A DNA stretch of 64,000 nt from UBA8941 sp963780545 (GTDB lineage: Archaea; Thermoproteota; Bathyarchaeia; TCS64). The first letter of the stretch is position 1. Each line of letters begins with the position of its first letter. Shown piece by piece: positions 36,156-44,812 of the stretch. The stretch lies in NCBI GenBank assembly GCA_963780545.1, contig CAWACK010000015.1:62001-126000 (forward strand). Direction: 5' to 3'. The notes under the pieces are model-generated. The model was not told the DNA's origin, searched no databases, and saw only the letters and a list, made by a program, of their open reading frames with translations. The position numbers were made by a program, and so were the translations under genes.

Positions 36156-38234
36156 ATGCAGGAGAAAGAGGGGATAATTACCCGCAGGAACGCCTGCCAG
36201 GTCTGTTACTGCGATTGCGGAATGCTTACCTACATGAAGGACGGTAGAGTCATTAAGGTTGAGGGCGACCCTGAGAACATCCACAATAGGGGTGTTCTAT
36301 GTGCTCAGGGGAGATCTGCGAGGCAGATGCTCTATGCTCCTGATCGACTTAAGTATCCCATGAAGAAGGTTGTTAAAGGTGATAAGGTTGAGTTCGAGCG
36401 TCTTAGTTGGGATGATGCTATCGACTTTATTGCCGACAAGCTTCAGATGATAAGGGAGAAATACGGTCCTCAGTCGCTCGCGATAGTGAAAGGTCCGGTA
36501 CGGCCGATGCTTGAGCAAATCTTTCAGCGCTTTGCCAATGTCTACGGCACTCCAAACTACTCTGGGAACTGGTCGTATTGTGTCGGCCCTAAGGTGCTGG
36601 GTTACAAGTATACCTATGGTACGACTCCCCACGGCGCCCCTTTCATGCCTTGGAGCGACTTCAGGAACTCTAAGTTCATTATGCTCTTCGGCACAAACCC
36701 TGCTATAACCTTCATTCACCGCTACCCCAGGATAATGTCCGACATTCTTGACGCGAAGGAGAAGGGAGCAAAACTTGTCGTCGTCGACCCTCGATACACG
36801 GAGACAGCCTCTAAAGCCGATGTCTACTTACCCATAAAGCCTGGAACCGACTCCGCCTTCATACTTGCGATGATCCGCATTATTATTAATGAAGGGCTCC
36901 ACGACGCAGAGTTCGTCTCCAAATGCACCATAGGATTCGAGAAGCTCAAGAAGCATGTTCAGATCTATACCCCCGAGTACGCGGAGGAAGTCACAGGTAT
37001 CCCCGCTGAGAGGATCGTTGAGATTGCAAGACTCTTCGCCACAACTAAGCCTGCATGCCTCGATAGGCGTGAGGGGGCGCTCCACCATGCTAACGCCACA
37101 CACACCCAGCGCGCTATGGCGATACTCCTCGCCATCACGGGAAACGTAGACATTCCAGGTGGCCTTCTTTTCAACCCAGGCGTCGCCTTCGGCAGCGTCG
37201 CCTTAAAAGAGAAGCTTGTAAACAAGAAGTCGATTTGGTCCGATAAGTTTCCCCTCGCCGAGGATGCCACTGCTTTGTTTGCAGACGCTATACTGACGGG
37301 GAAACCTTACCCTATAAGAGCGATGTTGTGCTTGATAGCTAACCCGATCCAGGAATACCCCAACACAAACAAGGTCAGAAAGGCACTTGAGAAGCTTGAC
37401 TTACTCGTGGTCCACGAGCTCTTCATGACGGAGACGGCGAAGATGGCTGACATCGTCCTTCCAGCTTCAACATTCTTTGAGAAGACTGAGATATGTAAGA
37501 GCCAGAACCTTGCCCTGGCGAAGTTCTTCATCGTGAGTCACAAGGTTATAGAGCCTATGTATGAAACCCTCCCAGAGTGGAGATTCATATGCCTGCTCGC
37601 GAGGAGGATGGGTCTTGCGGGCTTCGACTTTGAGAGTGAAGAGGAGATCATAGATCAGATACTGAAGCCGGTTGGGGTGAGGGTGAGCGATCTCGGGGAG
37701 TCTGGAGTCTACTCGAAGCCCTTCGAGGTAGGTTTGCTGAGGAGGACCGGTTTTAACACACCATCTAGGAGAATAGAGTTATACTCCGAACAGATGGAGA
37801 GACTCGGCTACGAACCTATGCCCGTTTACGTAGAGCCTCCCGAGACTCAGAGGAGCAGATCCGATATCGCCAAGGAGTACCCGTTTACACTGATTACCGG
37901 CTCCAAAGTCCCCGTCTACCACCACTCTCAGCAAAGGAACTACCCATGGCTAAGGGACTATGTCCCTGATCCCGTAGTCGAGATAAATAGGAAAACCGCT
38001 GTGCGCCTTGGCATTAGTGAAGGCGAAAAGGTAGTCCTCGAGGGGTTAAGAGGGGAAGCTACTCTAAAGGCGAAGCTCACTTCTGGAATATGCGAGGACG
38101 TACTCTCGGTTACTCATGGCTGGGAAGGAAAAGCGAACATCAATTTCCTAACAGACGATACTCAACTAGACCCCGTCGCAGCAATGCCAGCATTTAGGAC
38201 CATCCTATGTAACGTTAGGAAGGCGGAGGAGTGA
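36156..38234 (+). CDS. molybdopterin oxidoreductase, cytosolic (pair 2)
   Basis: 692 aa paralogue of the preceding Mo enzyme. 4Fe-4S motif CQVCYCDCGM plus GVLCAQGRS at residues 10-50. The metal ligand is probably Cys in NWSYCVGPKVLG near 138. Cofactor motifs are MLFGTNPAITF, VVDPRYTETASKAD and KPGTDSAFILA. Late in the chain are VPVYHHSQQRNYPWLRDY and VTHGWEGKANINFL of the C-terminal domain. No Tat signal. Twenty bases after the ferredoxin of pair 1, so all four genes form one operon. Divergence between the two paralogues suggests different substrates or a heteromeric complex. Confidence 0.88.
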   Translation: MQEKEGIITRRNACQVCYCDCGMLTYMKDGRVIKVEGDPENIHNRGVLCAQGRSARQMLYAPDRLKYPMKKVVKGDKVEFERLSWDDAIDFIADKLQMIREKYGPQSLAIVKGPVRPMLEQIFQRFANVYGTPNYSGNWSYCVGPKVLGYKYTYGTTPHGAPFMPWSDFRNSKFIMLFGTNPAITFIHRYPRIMSDILDAKEKGAKLVVVDPRYTETASKADVYLPIKPGTDSAFILAMIRIIINEGLHDAEFVSKCTIGFEKLKKHVQIYTPEYAEEVTGIPAERIVEIARLFATTKPACLDRREGALHHANATHTQRAMAILLAITGNVDIPGGLLFNPGVAFGSVALKEKLVNKKSIWSDKFPLAEDATALFADAILTGKPYPIRAMLCLIANPIQEYPNTNKVRKALEKLDLLVVHELFMTETAKMADIVLPASTFFEKTEICKSQNLALAKFFIVSHKVIEPMYETLPEWRFICLLARRMGLAGFDFESEEEIIDQILKPVGVRVSDLGESGVYSKPFEVGLLRRTGFNTPSRRIELYSEQMERLGYEPMPVYVEPPETQRSRSDIAKEYPFTLITGSKVPVYHHSQQRNYPWLRDYVPDPVVEINRKTAVRLGISEGEKVVLEGLRGEATLKAKLTSGICEDVLSVTHGWEGKANINFLTDDTQLDPVAAMPAFRTILCNVRKAEE

Positions 38235-38236
38235 AG

Positions 38237-38635
38237 ATGGCGAAGAAGGCTTTCCTTGTGGATATTGACCGGTGCATCGGTTGCTACGCCTGCGAGATCG
38301 CTTGCAAGGATGAGAATGACCTGCCGCCGCGCATCAGACGCGTTAAGATCAACGCGATCGATGTCGCTGAATTCAACAGGTTCTATATTCCTATCTTCGC
38401 TCTCGATAAGAGCGGTGTAGAGGCATGTACACTATGCCCTAAGCTGCAAGCCGAGGGAAGGAGACCAGCATGCGTCAATAACTGTTTGACCAACGCCTTA
38501 CATTTCGATGATGCGGATAAGATGGATGAGAAGGCAAAGACTATGGTTGGAGACAAGATCGTCGTACCAAGTAAGAAGGCAAACGTCGTCTACATCTCAA
38601 GAAAGCCGATGGATAAGAAGCTTATAACTGGGTAG
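38237..38635 (+). CDS. 4Fe-4S ferredoxin subunit of pair 2
   Basis: 132 aa from the ATG at 38237, preceded by GGAGG; GTG at 38231 is an alternative that overlaps the Mo subunit. Motifs CIGCYACEIACK near residue 13, then CTLCPKL and ACVNNCLTNAL, for two 4Fe-4S clusters. The usual Pro after the last Cys is Leu. Ends with a basic tail (KPMDKKLITG). Confidence 0.86.
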   Translation: MAKKAFLVDIDRCIGCYACEIACKDENDLPPRIRRVKINAIDVAEFNRFYIPIFALDKSGVEACTLCPKLQAEGRRPACVNNCLTNALHFDDADKMDEKAKTMVGDKIVVPSKKANVVYISRKPMDKKLITG

Positions 38636-38643
38636 GCTTCACC

Positions 38644-39057
38644 TTAGGTCTTCTCGATCTTTATCGGTTGAGCACCTTTCCACAGCACTTTATGCCCAAT
38701 CTTTTGGAGAATTATGAGCTCATCTGTTATCGAGGCGAAGTGGTTCCCCTGAAGTTGGCCCACCTTGCTTGAAAAGAGGGTCGATCCGTATGGGATCAGC
38801 AATTCTTTCTCGCTGATGCCCCCCGGATAGTAGAGAAGATCTCCTCGACTCGGGTGGCTTGTCTGATTCTCCGCAGGGGCAGCAATTCCGAAATCGTTCA
38901 TTGGGAGCCACATCGCCTCCCCGCTCCAGCGGGCGTGTATGACATTGCCCTCAATTGGGAGATGTGTAAGAAATGCTTCACATGTATGGGGAGCTTCGGA
39001 CTCGAGCAGCTTTGCATGTAAGCTTTGCTCTCCTATCTTCAAAGTTATAATATTCAT
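38644..39057 (-). CDS. DUF3830 cyclophilin-like protein
   Basis: 137 aa, matching the DUF3830/cyclophilin-like barrel family: APHTCEAFLTHLP near residue 22, HARWSGEAMWLPMNDF near 41, TSHPSRGDLLYYPGGISE near 66, and the end region KVGQLQGNHFASI. Bacterial and archaeal members often sit next to amidohydrolase or transport genes; the biochemical role is not established. Convergent with the Mo-enzyme operon, eight bases apart. Confidence 0.82.
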   Translation of the reverse strand: MNIITLKIGEQSLHAKLLESEAPHTCEAFLTHLPIEGNVIHARWSGEAMWLPMNDFGIAAPAENQTSHPSRGDLLYYPGGISEKELLIPYGSTLFSSKVGQLQGNHFASITDELIILQKIGHKVLWKGAQPIKIEKT

Positions 39058-39149
39058 ATTGAATCTACTTCAGTCAAACGAGAAGATAAAGCAGTATTTT
39101 TCCCAGCTAAACTTTATCAGTCGAGACGATGAGAGAAAATTGAGGTTTT

Positions 39150-39656
39150 GTGATGACCGAGTCGTTTGATAAGCTCATGGCAGCATTCGCCGGGGAATCC
39201 CAAGCAAACAGGAGGTATCTCGCGTTCGCAAAGAAGGCCGAAGAGGAGGGCCTTCCCCAAATAGCGAAGCTCTTCAGGGCCGCTGCTGAGGCAGAGACCG
39301 TACACGCTCTCAACCATTTGCGCATCGCGGGTAAGATTGGTATGACGATCAGCAACCTAGATGAGGCAATCAACGGCGAGACCTATGAGTTCCGCCAGAT
39401 GTACCCAGAATTCATCGCCGTAGCCCAGAAGGAGAAGAATAGGCAGGCTGAGTGGAGCTTCACCGTCGCCAACCAAGTAGAGGAGATCCATGCGGGACTC
39501 TACAAAAAGGCTCAAGATGCTCTGAAAACGAATAAGCCGACTCCAAACGTCGACTACTATGTCTGTAAGGTATGTGGCAACACCGTCGAAAGGGATGCCC
39601 CCGATAAGTGTCCCATCTGCGGAGCACCAAAGGCTCAGTTCCTTAAGGTTCAATAA
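39150..39656 (+). CDS. rbr: rubrerythrin
   Basis: Non-heme di-iron peroxidase protecting anaerobes from peroxide, about 167 aa. The ferritin-like domain has ESQANRRYLAFAKKAEEEG near residue 15 and EAETVHALNHL near 48. A later helix with EIHAGLYKKA supplies the remaining iron ligands. A C-terminal rubredoxin domain has YVCKVCGNTV and CPICGAPKAQF. The ATG at 39153 or GTG at 39150 follows TGAGG. A TATA-like ACTTTATC is at 39110-39117. Electron donor unknown. Confidence 0.94.
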   Translation: MMTESFDKLMAAFAGESQANRRYLAFAKKAEEEGLPQIAKLFRAAAEAETVHALNHLRIAGKIGMTISNLDEAINGETYEFRQMYPEFIAVAQKEKNRQAEWSFTVANQVEEIHAGLYKKAQDALKTNKPTPNVDYYVCKVCGNTVERDAPDKCPICGAPKAQFLKVQ

Positions 39657-39868
39657 AAAACTCCATCACACAATCTAAAACAACAAAAACTAGCTCTAAA
39701 TTGGAGAAAATCAGAGTGTAGAATTCGACTGCATCTTCTATGACTATTGGGTATTCCGTATCAGTCTATACGCGTGTATGTAGATAGCGATCCATATTTT
39801 CTTTGGGACCCATTTTTGAGTCAAGATCGATAGGTCGAGAATGGGTTTGGGAGGTGTCTAGAAATTAG

Positions 39869-41125
39869 CTACTTTATGAGGGTGCCTAGGACGTCAAACT
39901 GGACCTCCCGAGGTTTACCTAGTAGTTCTACTGTCCTGGCGAGTTTTTTGTCTATTTTAATCTGTTCAGCTAGGCTTTCGCTTATCCAGAGATGATCCAG
40001 TTCCTGTGTGTTCTTGATGATGATCATCTTGGCTTTAGTGCGGTCTATTGGACCGCAGATACGTAGAGCGGTGTCGATGGCATCTCTGTCGTTGGGTAGC
40101 CATATGGGTACCTTACCTGTTGCCGAGGTTCCCTGAGTGAGGCAATTAACATACGTCGACGAGTAATCGATCTTGTCGAAGACACGACGAGTAGTGAGGT
40201 CAGCGAGGCCGATACCTATCGCGTTGCCGTGTGTCTCCTCTGAAAGGTCGAGGACGACGATCTTGTCGATCTTAGGGGCACGAGGATCCGATTCACCGGG
40301 CATCCAGAATCGCCCTGTGACATTCGTGTCCATCCCGACGCCGCTGATGTTCTTTCCGATCTCCTCTACAACGAGCACATCAATCTCTTGGAAGGGGATG
40401 CGGGCTAACATATTCTTCGCCTCCTCGAGGAGCTTTAGCTCCATTGCCTCGAATTCATTCGGCTCGAGGGCGACGACTTTTACTGTTTCGTGACGTGCAT
40501 TTTCGAGAATAGCTAGACCCATTATTATTGGGGCTTTCTCCATTATGAGATGCGCTGCTGCGGGGAGGAACTCGTGGTATCCCTCATAGAGATTGTGATG
40601 GATCATCTCGGCCCCCTTCTGCTTTCCGAGGCCTATGGCAATCATCTTCATGAGGCCACTTTCTATCTTCCCCTTGAAGTCGGTGTGGGGTTTGATGCGA
40701 CCCACGATGATGATGCCGTCGGCTTTAAGCGCATTTCTGTCAATATAGACCGGGGTTCCCTTGATCTCCCCAATCCTGTCGACCTCCATACTACTGATGA
40801 TTGGGGCGCAGACACTTTCCTCAGTGATGCCGAGGCTACGTAGAGTTTCGATTTGGCCATGGGGTGTGGCACCGCCATGACTCCCCATCGCGGGGATTAG
40901 GAATGGCTCGCCACCCGCAGCCCTCACCTCCTCGACGACGGTTCTCAGAATCTCTGGGATGTTAGCGATGCCGCGGCTACCCGCCGTTATAGCGATTCTC
41001 TGCCCCTTCCCGACCTTCTTAGTCAACTCCTTTGCGTTTAGTTGACGCCTTACCTCGGTAACATAGTCGTCGAGCTTCGGTTGATCTATAACTTGTCTTG
41101 CCTCGACCATCTTAGGGAAACTCAT
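39869..41125 (-). CDS. LarA-like (DUF2088) lactate-racemase-family protein
   Basis: 418 aa, LarA N-terminal family. LarA uses a nickel-pincer nucleotide to racemise or epimerise 2-hydroxy acids. Visible: ITAGSRGI near residue 46, PAMGSHGGATPHGQ near 78 (candidate catalytic His), RIKPHTDFKGKIESGLMKM near 143 (second His and the lysine region). The exact LarA metal-site spacing is not obvious. No larB, larC or larE in the window. Last gene of the DUF1537 kinase-pdxA-larA operon (ATG overlaps the pdxA stop), suggesting it interconverts C4 sugar-acid epimers before phosphorylation. Confidence 0.8.
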   Translation of the reverse strand: MSFPKMVEARQVIDQPKLDDYVTEVRRQLNAKELTKKVGKGQRIAITAGSRGIANIPEILRTVVEEVRAAGGEPFLIPAMGSHGGATPHGQIETLRSLGITEESVCAPIISSMEVDRIGEIKGTPVYIDRNALKADGIIIVGRIKPHTDFKGKIESGLMKMIAIGLGKQKGAEMIHHNLYEGYHEFLPAAAHLIMEKAPIIMGLAILENARHETVKVVALEPNEFEAMELKLLEEAKNMLARIPFQEIDVLVVEEIGKNISGVGMDTNVTGRFWMPGESDPRAPKIDKIVVLDLSEETHGNAIGIGLADLTTRRVFDKIDYSSTYVNCLTQGTSATGKVPIWLPNDRDAIDTALRICGPIDRTKAKMIIIKNTQELDHLWISESLAEQIKIDKKLARTVELLGKPREVQFDVLGTLIK

Positions 41126-42195
41126 TGATGATTGTTAGGCGCCCCTCGGATTAAGCCGTTTTCTCTGAGTTTGACCTTCGCCATCATCGTAGCGGTTTTT
41201 ATAGCATCTATGAGGCTCTGAGGGTTCGCGGTGCCCTCACGTCGCCCCGCCTTCCCGAAGGCTGTCCCGTGGTCAACGCTAGTGCGTATGAAAGGTAAAC
41301 CAACGGTTGTGTTAACGCCACTCACGTCATCCCAGTTACCCGAAGCCTCGTTGTACCTGAAGCCCTGGAGCTTGACGGGTATGTGCCCCTGGTCGTGGTA
41401 CATCGCGACAACGACGTCATACATTCCCCCTAATGCTTTACCAAAGACGGTGTCAGCTGGAACTGGTCCCTCGACGATCATCCCCAACCGCCTCGCCGCG
41501 TCGACGGCGGGGCTGATCACCTCGATCTCCTCCCTCCCGAACAGTCCGCCCTCTCCGCTATGGGGGTTCAACCCCGCGACGCCAATCCTCGGCCTTTCGA
41601 AGCCGAGGCTTCTCGCAGCCTCATTGGCGACCCTGATCTTCTTAAAGACACGATCCTTTGTTATTAGATCAGGGACTTGTCTGATGGAGACATGGGTTGT
41701 GACGTGTACGACCCTGAGGTTGCCAGCTATAAGCATCATCGCATAGTCCTTTGCACCTGACAGCTCGGCTAGGAGCTCCGTGTGACCAGGGTACTTGTAA
41801 CCCGCCATATTCATTGCCTCCTTGTTAAGTGGCGCTGTCACGATGGCGTCGACTTCTCCGCTCATAGCCATTTCCGCAGCCTTGATCACGTACTCGACAG
41901 CAGCCTTTCCCGCCATGGCCTGGGGCTTCCCCATGACGAGCACCGGTAGGTCGATGTTGTCTAGGCTGAGAACATCTATTACTCCCCTCTTGAAGAGAGC
42001 CTCAGATGGTGAACCTATCCTGTTTATCCGTAGACTGAGCTGTGCAACTTCTACACCCATATCCATGGCGCCAGCGTCACCCACTACAAAGGGGTGGCAG
42101 ACCTCATAGATCTCATCTAGGTTTAGGGACTTGGCTATGATCTCTGGCCCGATGCCCGCAGCGTCCCCCATCGTGATTGCAACTAACGGCTTCAT
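41122..42195 (-). CDS. PdxA-family 4-phospho-sugar-acid dehydrogenase
   Basis: 357 aa, 4-hydroxythreonine-4-phosphate dehydrogenase family. Motifs: ITMGDAAGIGPEI at residue 7, TAPLNKEAMNMAGYKYPGHTELLA near 120-142 with a metal-binding His, GLNPHSGEGG near 208, AMYHDQGHIPVK near 263, and SVDHGTAFGKAG near 305. In PdxA2-type members linked to a DUF1537 kinase, the reaction is oxidation and decarboxylation of D-threonate or D-erythronate 4-phosphate to dihydroxyacetone phosphate. That role is preferred over pyridoxine synthesis because of the operon. Confidence 0.9.
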   Translation of the reverse strand: MKPLVAITMGDAAGIGPEIIAKSLNLDEIYEVCHPFVVGDAGAMDMGVEVAQLSLRINRIGSPSEALFKRGVIDVLSLDNIDLPVLVMGKPQAMAGKAAVEYVIKAAEMAMSGEVDAIVTAPLNKEAMNMAGYKYPGHTELLAELSGAKDYAMMLIAGNLRVVHVTTHVSIRQVPDLITKDRVFKKIRVANEAARSLGFERPRIGVAGLNPHSGEGGLFGREEIEVISPAVDAARRLGMIVEGPVPADTVFGKALGGMYDVVVAMYHDQGHIPVKLQGFRYNEASGNWDDVSGVNTTVGLPFIRTSVDHGTAFGKAGRREGTANPQSLIDAIKTATMMAKVKLRENGLIRGAPNNHQ

Positions 42196-43442
42196 TTCGC
42201 CTTCAGTCTCCTCAACCTCTGGGTTGCTTGGATGAGGCTATCCTCGACTCCGAAGCCGCCCGCCTTGGTGACTGCAGTTAATCCGTTACTCAAGGCGAGG
42301 AGAGGTATGCCTGGCTCTACCTCCTCGATTATTGCGGCCCTGTCCGCTCCTAGTTTCTGGCAAACCCTGAGGCTAGTCTCGCCACCTGTTAGTATTAAGC
42401 CGAGGACCTCCGCCTCCGCGAGGATTGCTGAGGTGATCTCGCCCAGAGCTTCCTCTATGAAGAATCTCGCCTCGACCTCTTTAATTCCCATACTCTGAGC
42501 ATGCTTGATAAAGATATCAGCGGAGACCTCCATCGGCGAAGAGGTGAGGGATACATCTACATTCATCTTCAACGCCTCGACTGCCTCACTGACGCAGCGC
42601 CCAAGCTCCTCCTTCACCGCCACCTCCCCATCGATGAGCCTTTCTATTCTTATCTCAACCTCCTTAAAGCCGAGGCGATCATGAAGGTTTCTAACTTGAA
42701 CCCTGCTAATCTTCCTGGTGCTCCCGCAGATGGAGAGCACAGGTTTTGGGCTCCGCATCTTCAGCCCAACGGGTATCTCGCTGGCGAAGCCGGCAGAGCC
42801 AATGAAGAGTTTAGTGTTACCCGCAGCCTTGGAGATGTCTATGAGGTGTTTCTCGGTTAGGACATCAAATATCGCGACCTCAACACCTTCTTTCCTAAGG
42901 GCTTCAACGCTTGTTTTTATCGACTCAACGCCTCCCTTAACTTGGTCGAAACCAATAAGACCAACCTTTCTCTTGCTCTGAGCACTAATGATGGAGGAGA
43001 TGTCAGCCGACTTCACACAGAGTTCGTCCGCGTACTCTGTCTTGTCGACAGGGTTGTTGTCGACCAGCTGCTTCCCAGCGAGAGTCGTACGCCCGTAGGT
43101 TGGGTAGGCGGGCGCGAAGAATGCGAAGTCTGCCTTCGATGCCGACATGGCTGCGTCCAGCTCTGCCCCTATGTTCCCTCGTAGGGTAGAGTCTACCTTC
43201 TTGTAAATCACCTCGGCTCCGAGCTTTGTAAGCCTCTCGGTCGCCCGGTTTACCCTCCAAAAAGCGTCTTCGCGGGTGAGGCCCCTACTCTCGGTGTCCA
43301 CAACGACTACGTCCACCCCCTTAAGCTTCGATGCCTCTTTAACTTCGCCTATAAGAACCTCTACAGTTAGTCCCCAGTTTCTGAACTGAACACCGGTATC
43401 GAAGGCACCAGTCAGATCATCGGCAAGGACTCCAACCCTCAA
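42192..43442 (-). CDS. four-carbon acid sugar kinase (DUF1537 family)
   Basis: About 416 aa, family of D-threonate/D-erythronate kinases (DtnK/DenK/OtnK type). The N-terminal ADDLTGAFDTGVQF near residue 8 matches the substrate domain; KKVDSTLRGNIGAE near 90 is the signature. The C-terminal nucleotide domain has GLILTGGETSLRVC near 345 and GIPLLALSNG near 380. The start is TTG at 43442 (MRVGVLADD) or TTG at 43457; the first fits the family better. The stop overlaps pdxA. The product would be the 4-phosphate used by PdxA. Confidence 0.88.
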   Translation of the reverse strand: MRVGVLADDLTGAFDTGVQFRNWGLTVEVLIGEVKEASKLKGVDVVVVDTESRGLTREDAFWRVNRATERLTKLGAEVIYKKVDSTLRGNIGAELDAAMSASKADFAFFAPAYPTYGRTTLAGKQLVDNNPVDKTEYADELCVKSADISSIISAQSKRKVGLIGFDQVKGGVESIKTSVEALRKEGVEVAIFDVLTEKHLIDISKAAGNTKLFIGSAGFASEIPVGLKMRSPKPVLSICGSTRKISRVQVRNLHDRLGFKEVEIRIERLIDGEVAVKEELGRCVSEAVEALKMNVDVSLTSSPMEVSADIFIKHAQSMGIKEVEARFFIEEALGEITSAILAEAEVLGLILTGGETSLRVCQKLGADRAAIIEEVEPGIPLLALSNGLTAVTKAGGFGVEDSLIQATQRLRRLKAK

Positions 43443-43525
43443 ACAATATCCCAACAAAGATGAGTTAAATCAGCTAGAAAATACCTTGCATCTAGTGGGA
43501 ATCAGGGACCGTAAACGCCTTCTGT

Positions 43526-43936
43526 ATGGATGATAAGAAAGCTACTATGGCAAAGAACTTTAACTCTAAGATAGTTGACGACTGGGTAAAATTTTGGAAC
43601 ACCTACGATCTTAACCAAGTCGAGAAACTCTTTCTCAAGGATTGGAGGGTAACGTACTTCTCCTCGGAAAAGCAGGGGGTTATCAAGGGATTCGAGGAGC
43701 TAGTGAAACACCATGAGGGCTTCGGCTTTGTCAAGGGTGGAAAGGCCCAGCCCAATAAGCTTTGGTTGGAAGGGATGGATGTGGAGGATTTTGGCGACTC
43801 TGCAATCGTCTGCGCTATATGGTTCTTCAAGCGTCCTAACGCTGAAAACCCCCAAAAGGGACCCGTCACAATAGTCTACGTCAGGACCGGTGACGAATGG
43901 AGAATTGCCCACGCAAACTTCGGCAACTACAAATAA
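43526..43936 (+). CDS. NTF2/SnoaL-like protein
   Basis: 136 aa with the NTF2-like cone-fold pattern: IVDDWVKFWNTYDLNQVEKLF near the N-terminus, a GVIKGFEELVKH segment near 55 and the terminal strand TGDEWRIAHANFG. Such proteins are small enzymes or binding modules; no catalytic residue can be assigned. Divergent from the sugar-acid kinase operon, so it may share its promoter region. Confidence 0.7.
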   Translation: MDDKKATMAKNFNSKIVDDWVKFWNTYDLNQVEKLFLKDWRVTYFSSEKQGVIKGFEELVKHHEGFGFVKGGKAQPNKLWLEGMDVEDFGDSAIVCAIWFFKRPNAENPQKGPVTIVYVRTGDEWRIAHANFGNYK

Positions 43937-44117
43937 TTACTCATGATGCAAGAATTACTAAGGGTCCTGTGTAAGACCTAAACCCCCTTGCGCCTAGTGG
44001 TAATTGTTTTCCCGTGATTAAGTGGTTTCTTGTGATTAGGAGAGTCACCTAACTATATACCCATTAGCTTTAATTCCCCCAGACGTTTCGGTTAAGAGAG
44101 TTCCAGAGGACCCCGTG

Positions 44118-44594
44118 ATGTCGGATCAGCGGCTTAACATTATCACAGTCGCGGGCACATTCGACGTTATGCACAAGGGCCACTGGTTCCTATTAGACGA
44201 AGCTTTCAACGTCTCTAATAAGGTCATAATAGGCATAACAACAGACCGCTTTGCTGTTTCAATGCATAAGCCACACGATATAGATCCATATGATATACGT
44301 CTCAAGGTGGTAAAGGAATATCTCAAGTCGAAAGGGCTCCTCAGGAGGGCGACCTTCTTCCCCCTCGAAGATCCCTACGGTCCTGCGATCAACGACGGGG
44401 GAATCGAGGGGATCCTGGTCAGTGAGGAAACTGAGGCTCGTGCCGAGGAGATCAACCAGATAAGGGTCAGGAAGGGCGAGAAACCTCTTCTCATCTTCGT
44501 AATGAAGATGATCCTCGCCGACGATGGCAAGCCAATAAGCAGCACACGTGTTCGACGCCAAGAAGTCGACAAGTATGGTCACCTGATTGGCTAA
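44118..44594 (+). CDS. coaD: archaeal phosphopantetheine adenylyltransferase
   Basis: 158 aa nucleotidyltransferase for dephospho-CoA synthesis. GTFDVMHKGHWFLLDEAF near residue 11 is the HxGH-type phosphate-binding motif. The C-terminal ISSTRVRRQEVD is the ISSTxIR signature. Length and the EGILVSEET region fit the archaeal CoaD family. The ATG at 44118 has AGAGGA seven bases upstream; a GTG precedes it at 44115. Alone between two short non-coding gaps. Confidence 0.9.
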   Translation: MSDQRLNIITVAGTFDVMHKGHWFLLDEAFNVSNKVIIGITTDRFAVSMHKPHDIDPYDIRLKVVKEYLKSKGLLRRATFFPLEDPYGPAINDGGIEGILVSEETEARAEEINQIRVRKGEKPLLIFVMKMILADDGKPISSTRVRRQEVDKYGHLIG

Positions 44595-44812
44595 TCCGAT
44601 ATACCTAGTACCAACCTCTATAAGACCAGTTTTCTGAGCGAGTGATCCTTCCTCACAGGATTAGTGCCCTTAGTAGCTGCTTGCATCTAGTCCTAATAGA
44701 GGGAAACTGTCCATTGGTGAAGTCGCGGAGCGTCTGAGTTTAATCCGTTATTTGAACTACTTACATGCCTTTTTCTTTATGGGGATCAATTCAGGTCCTT
44801 AAGGTTGCGCGA

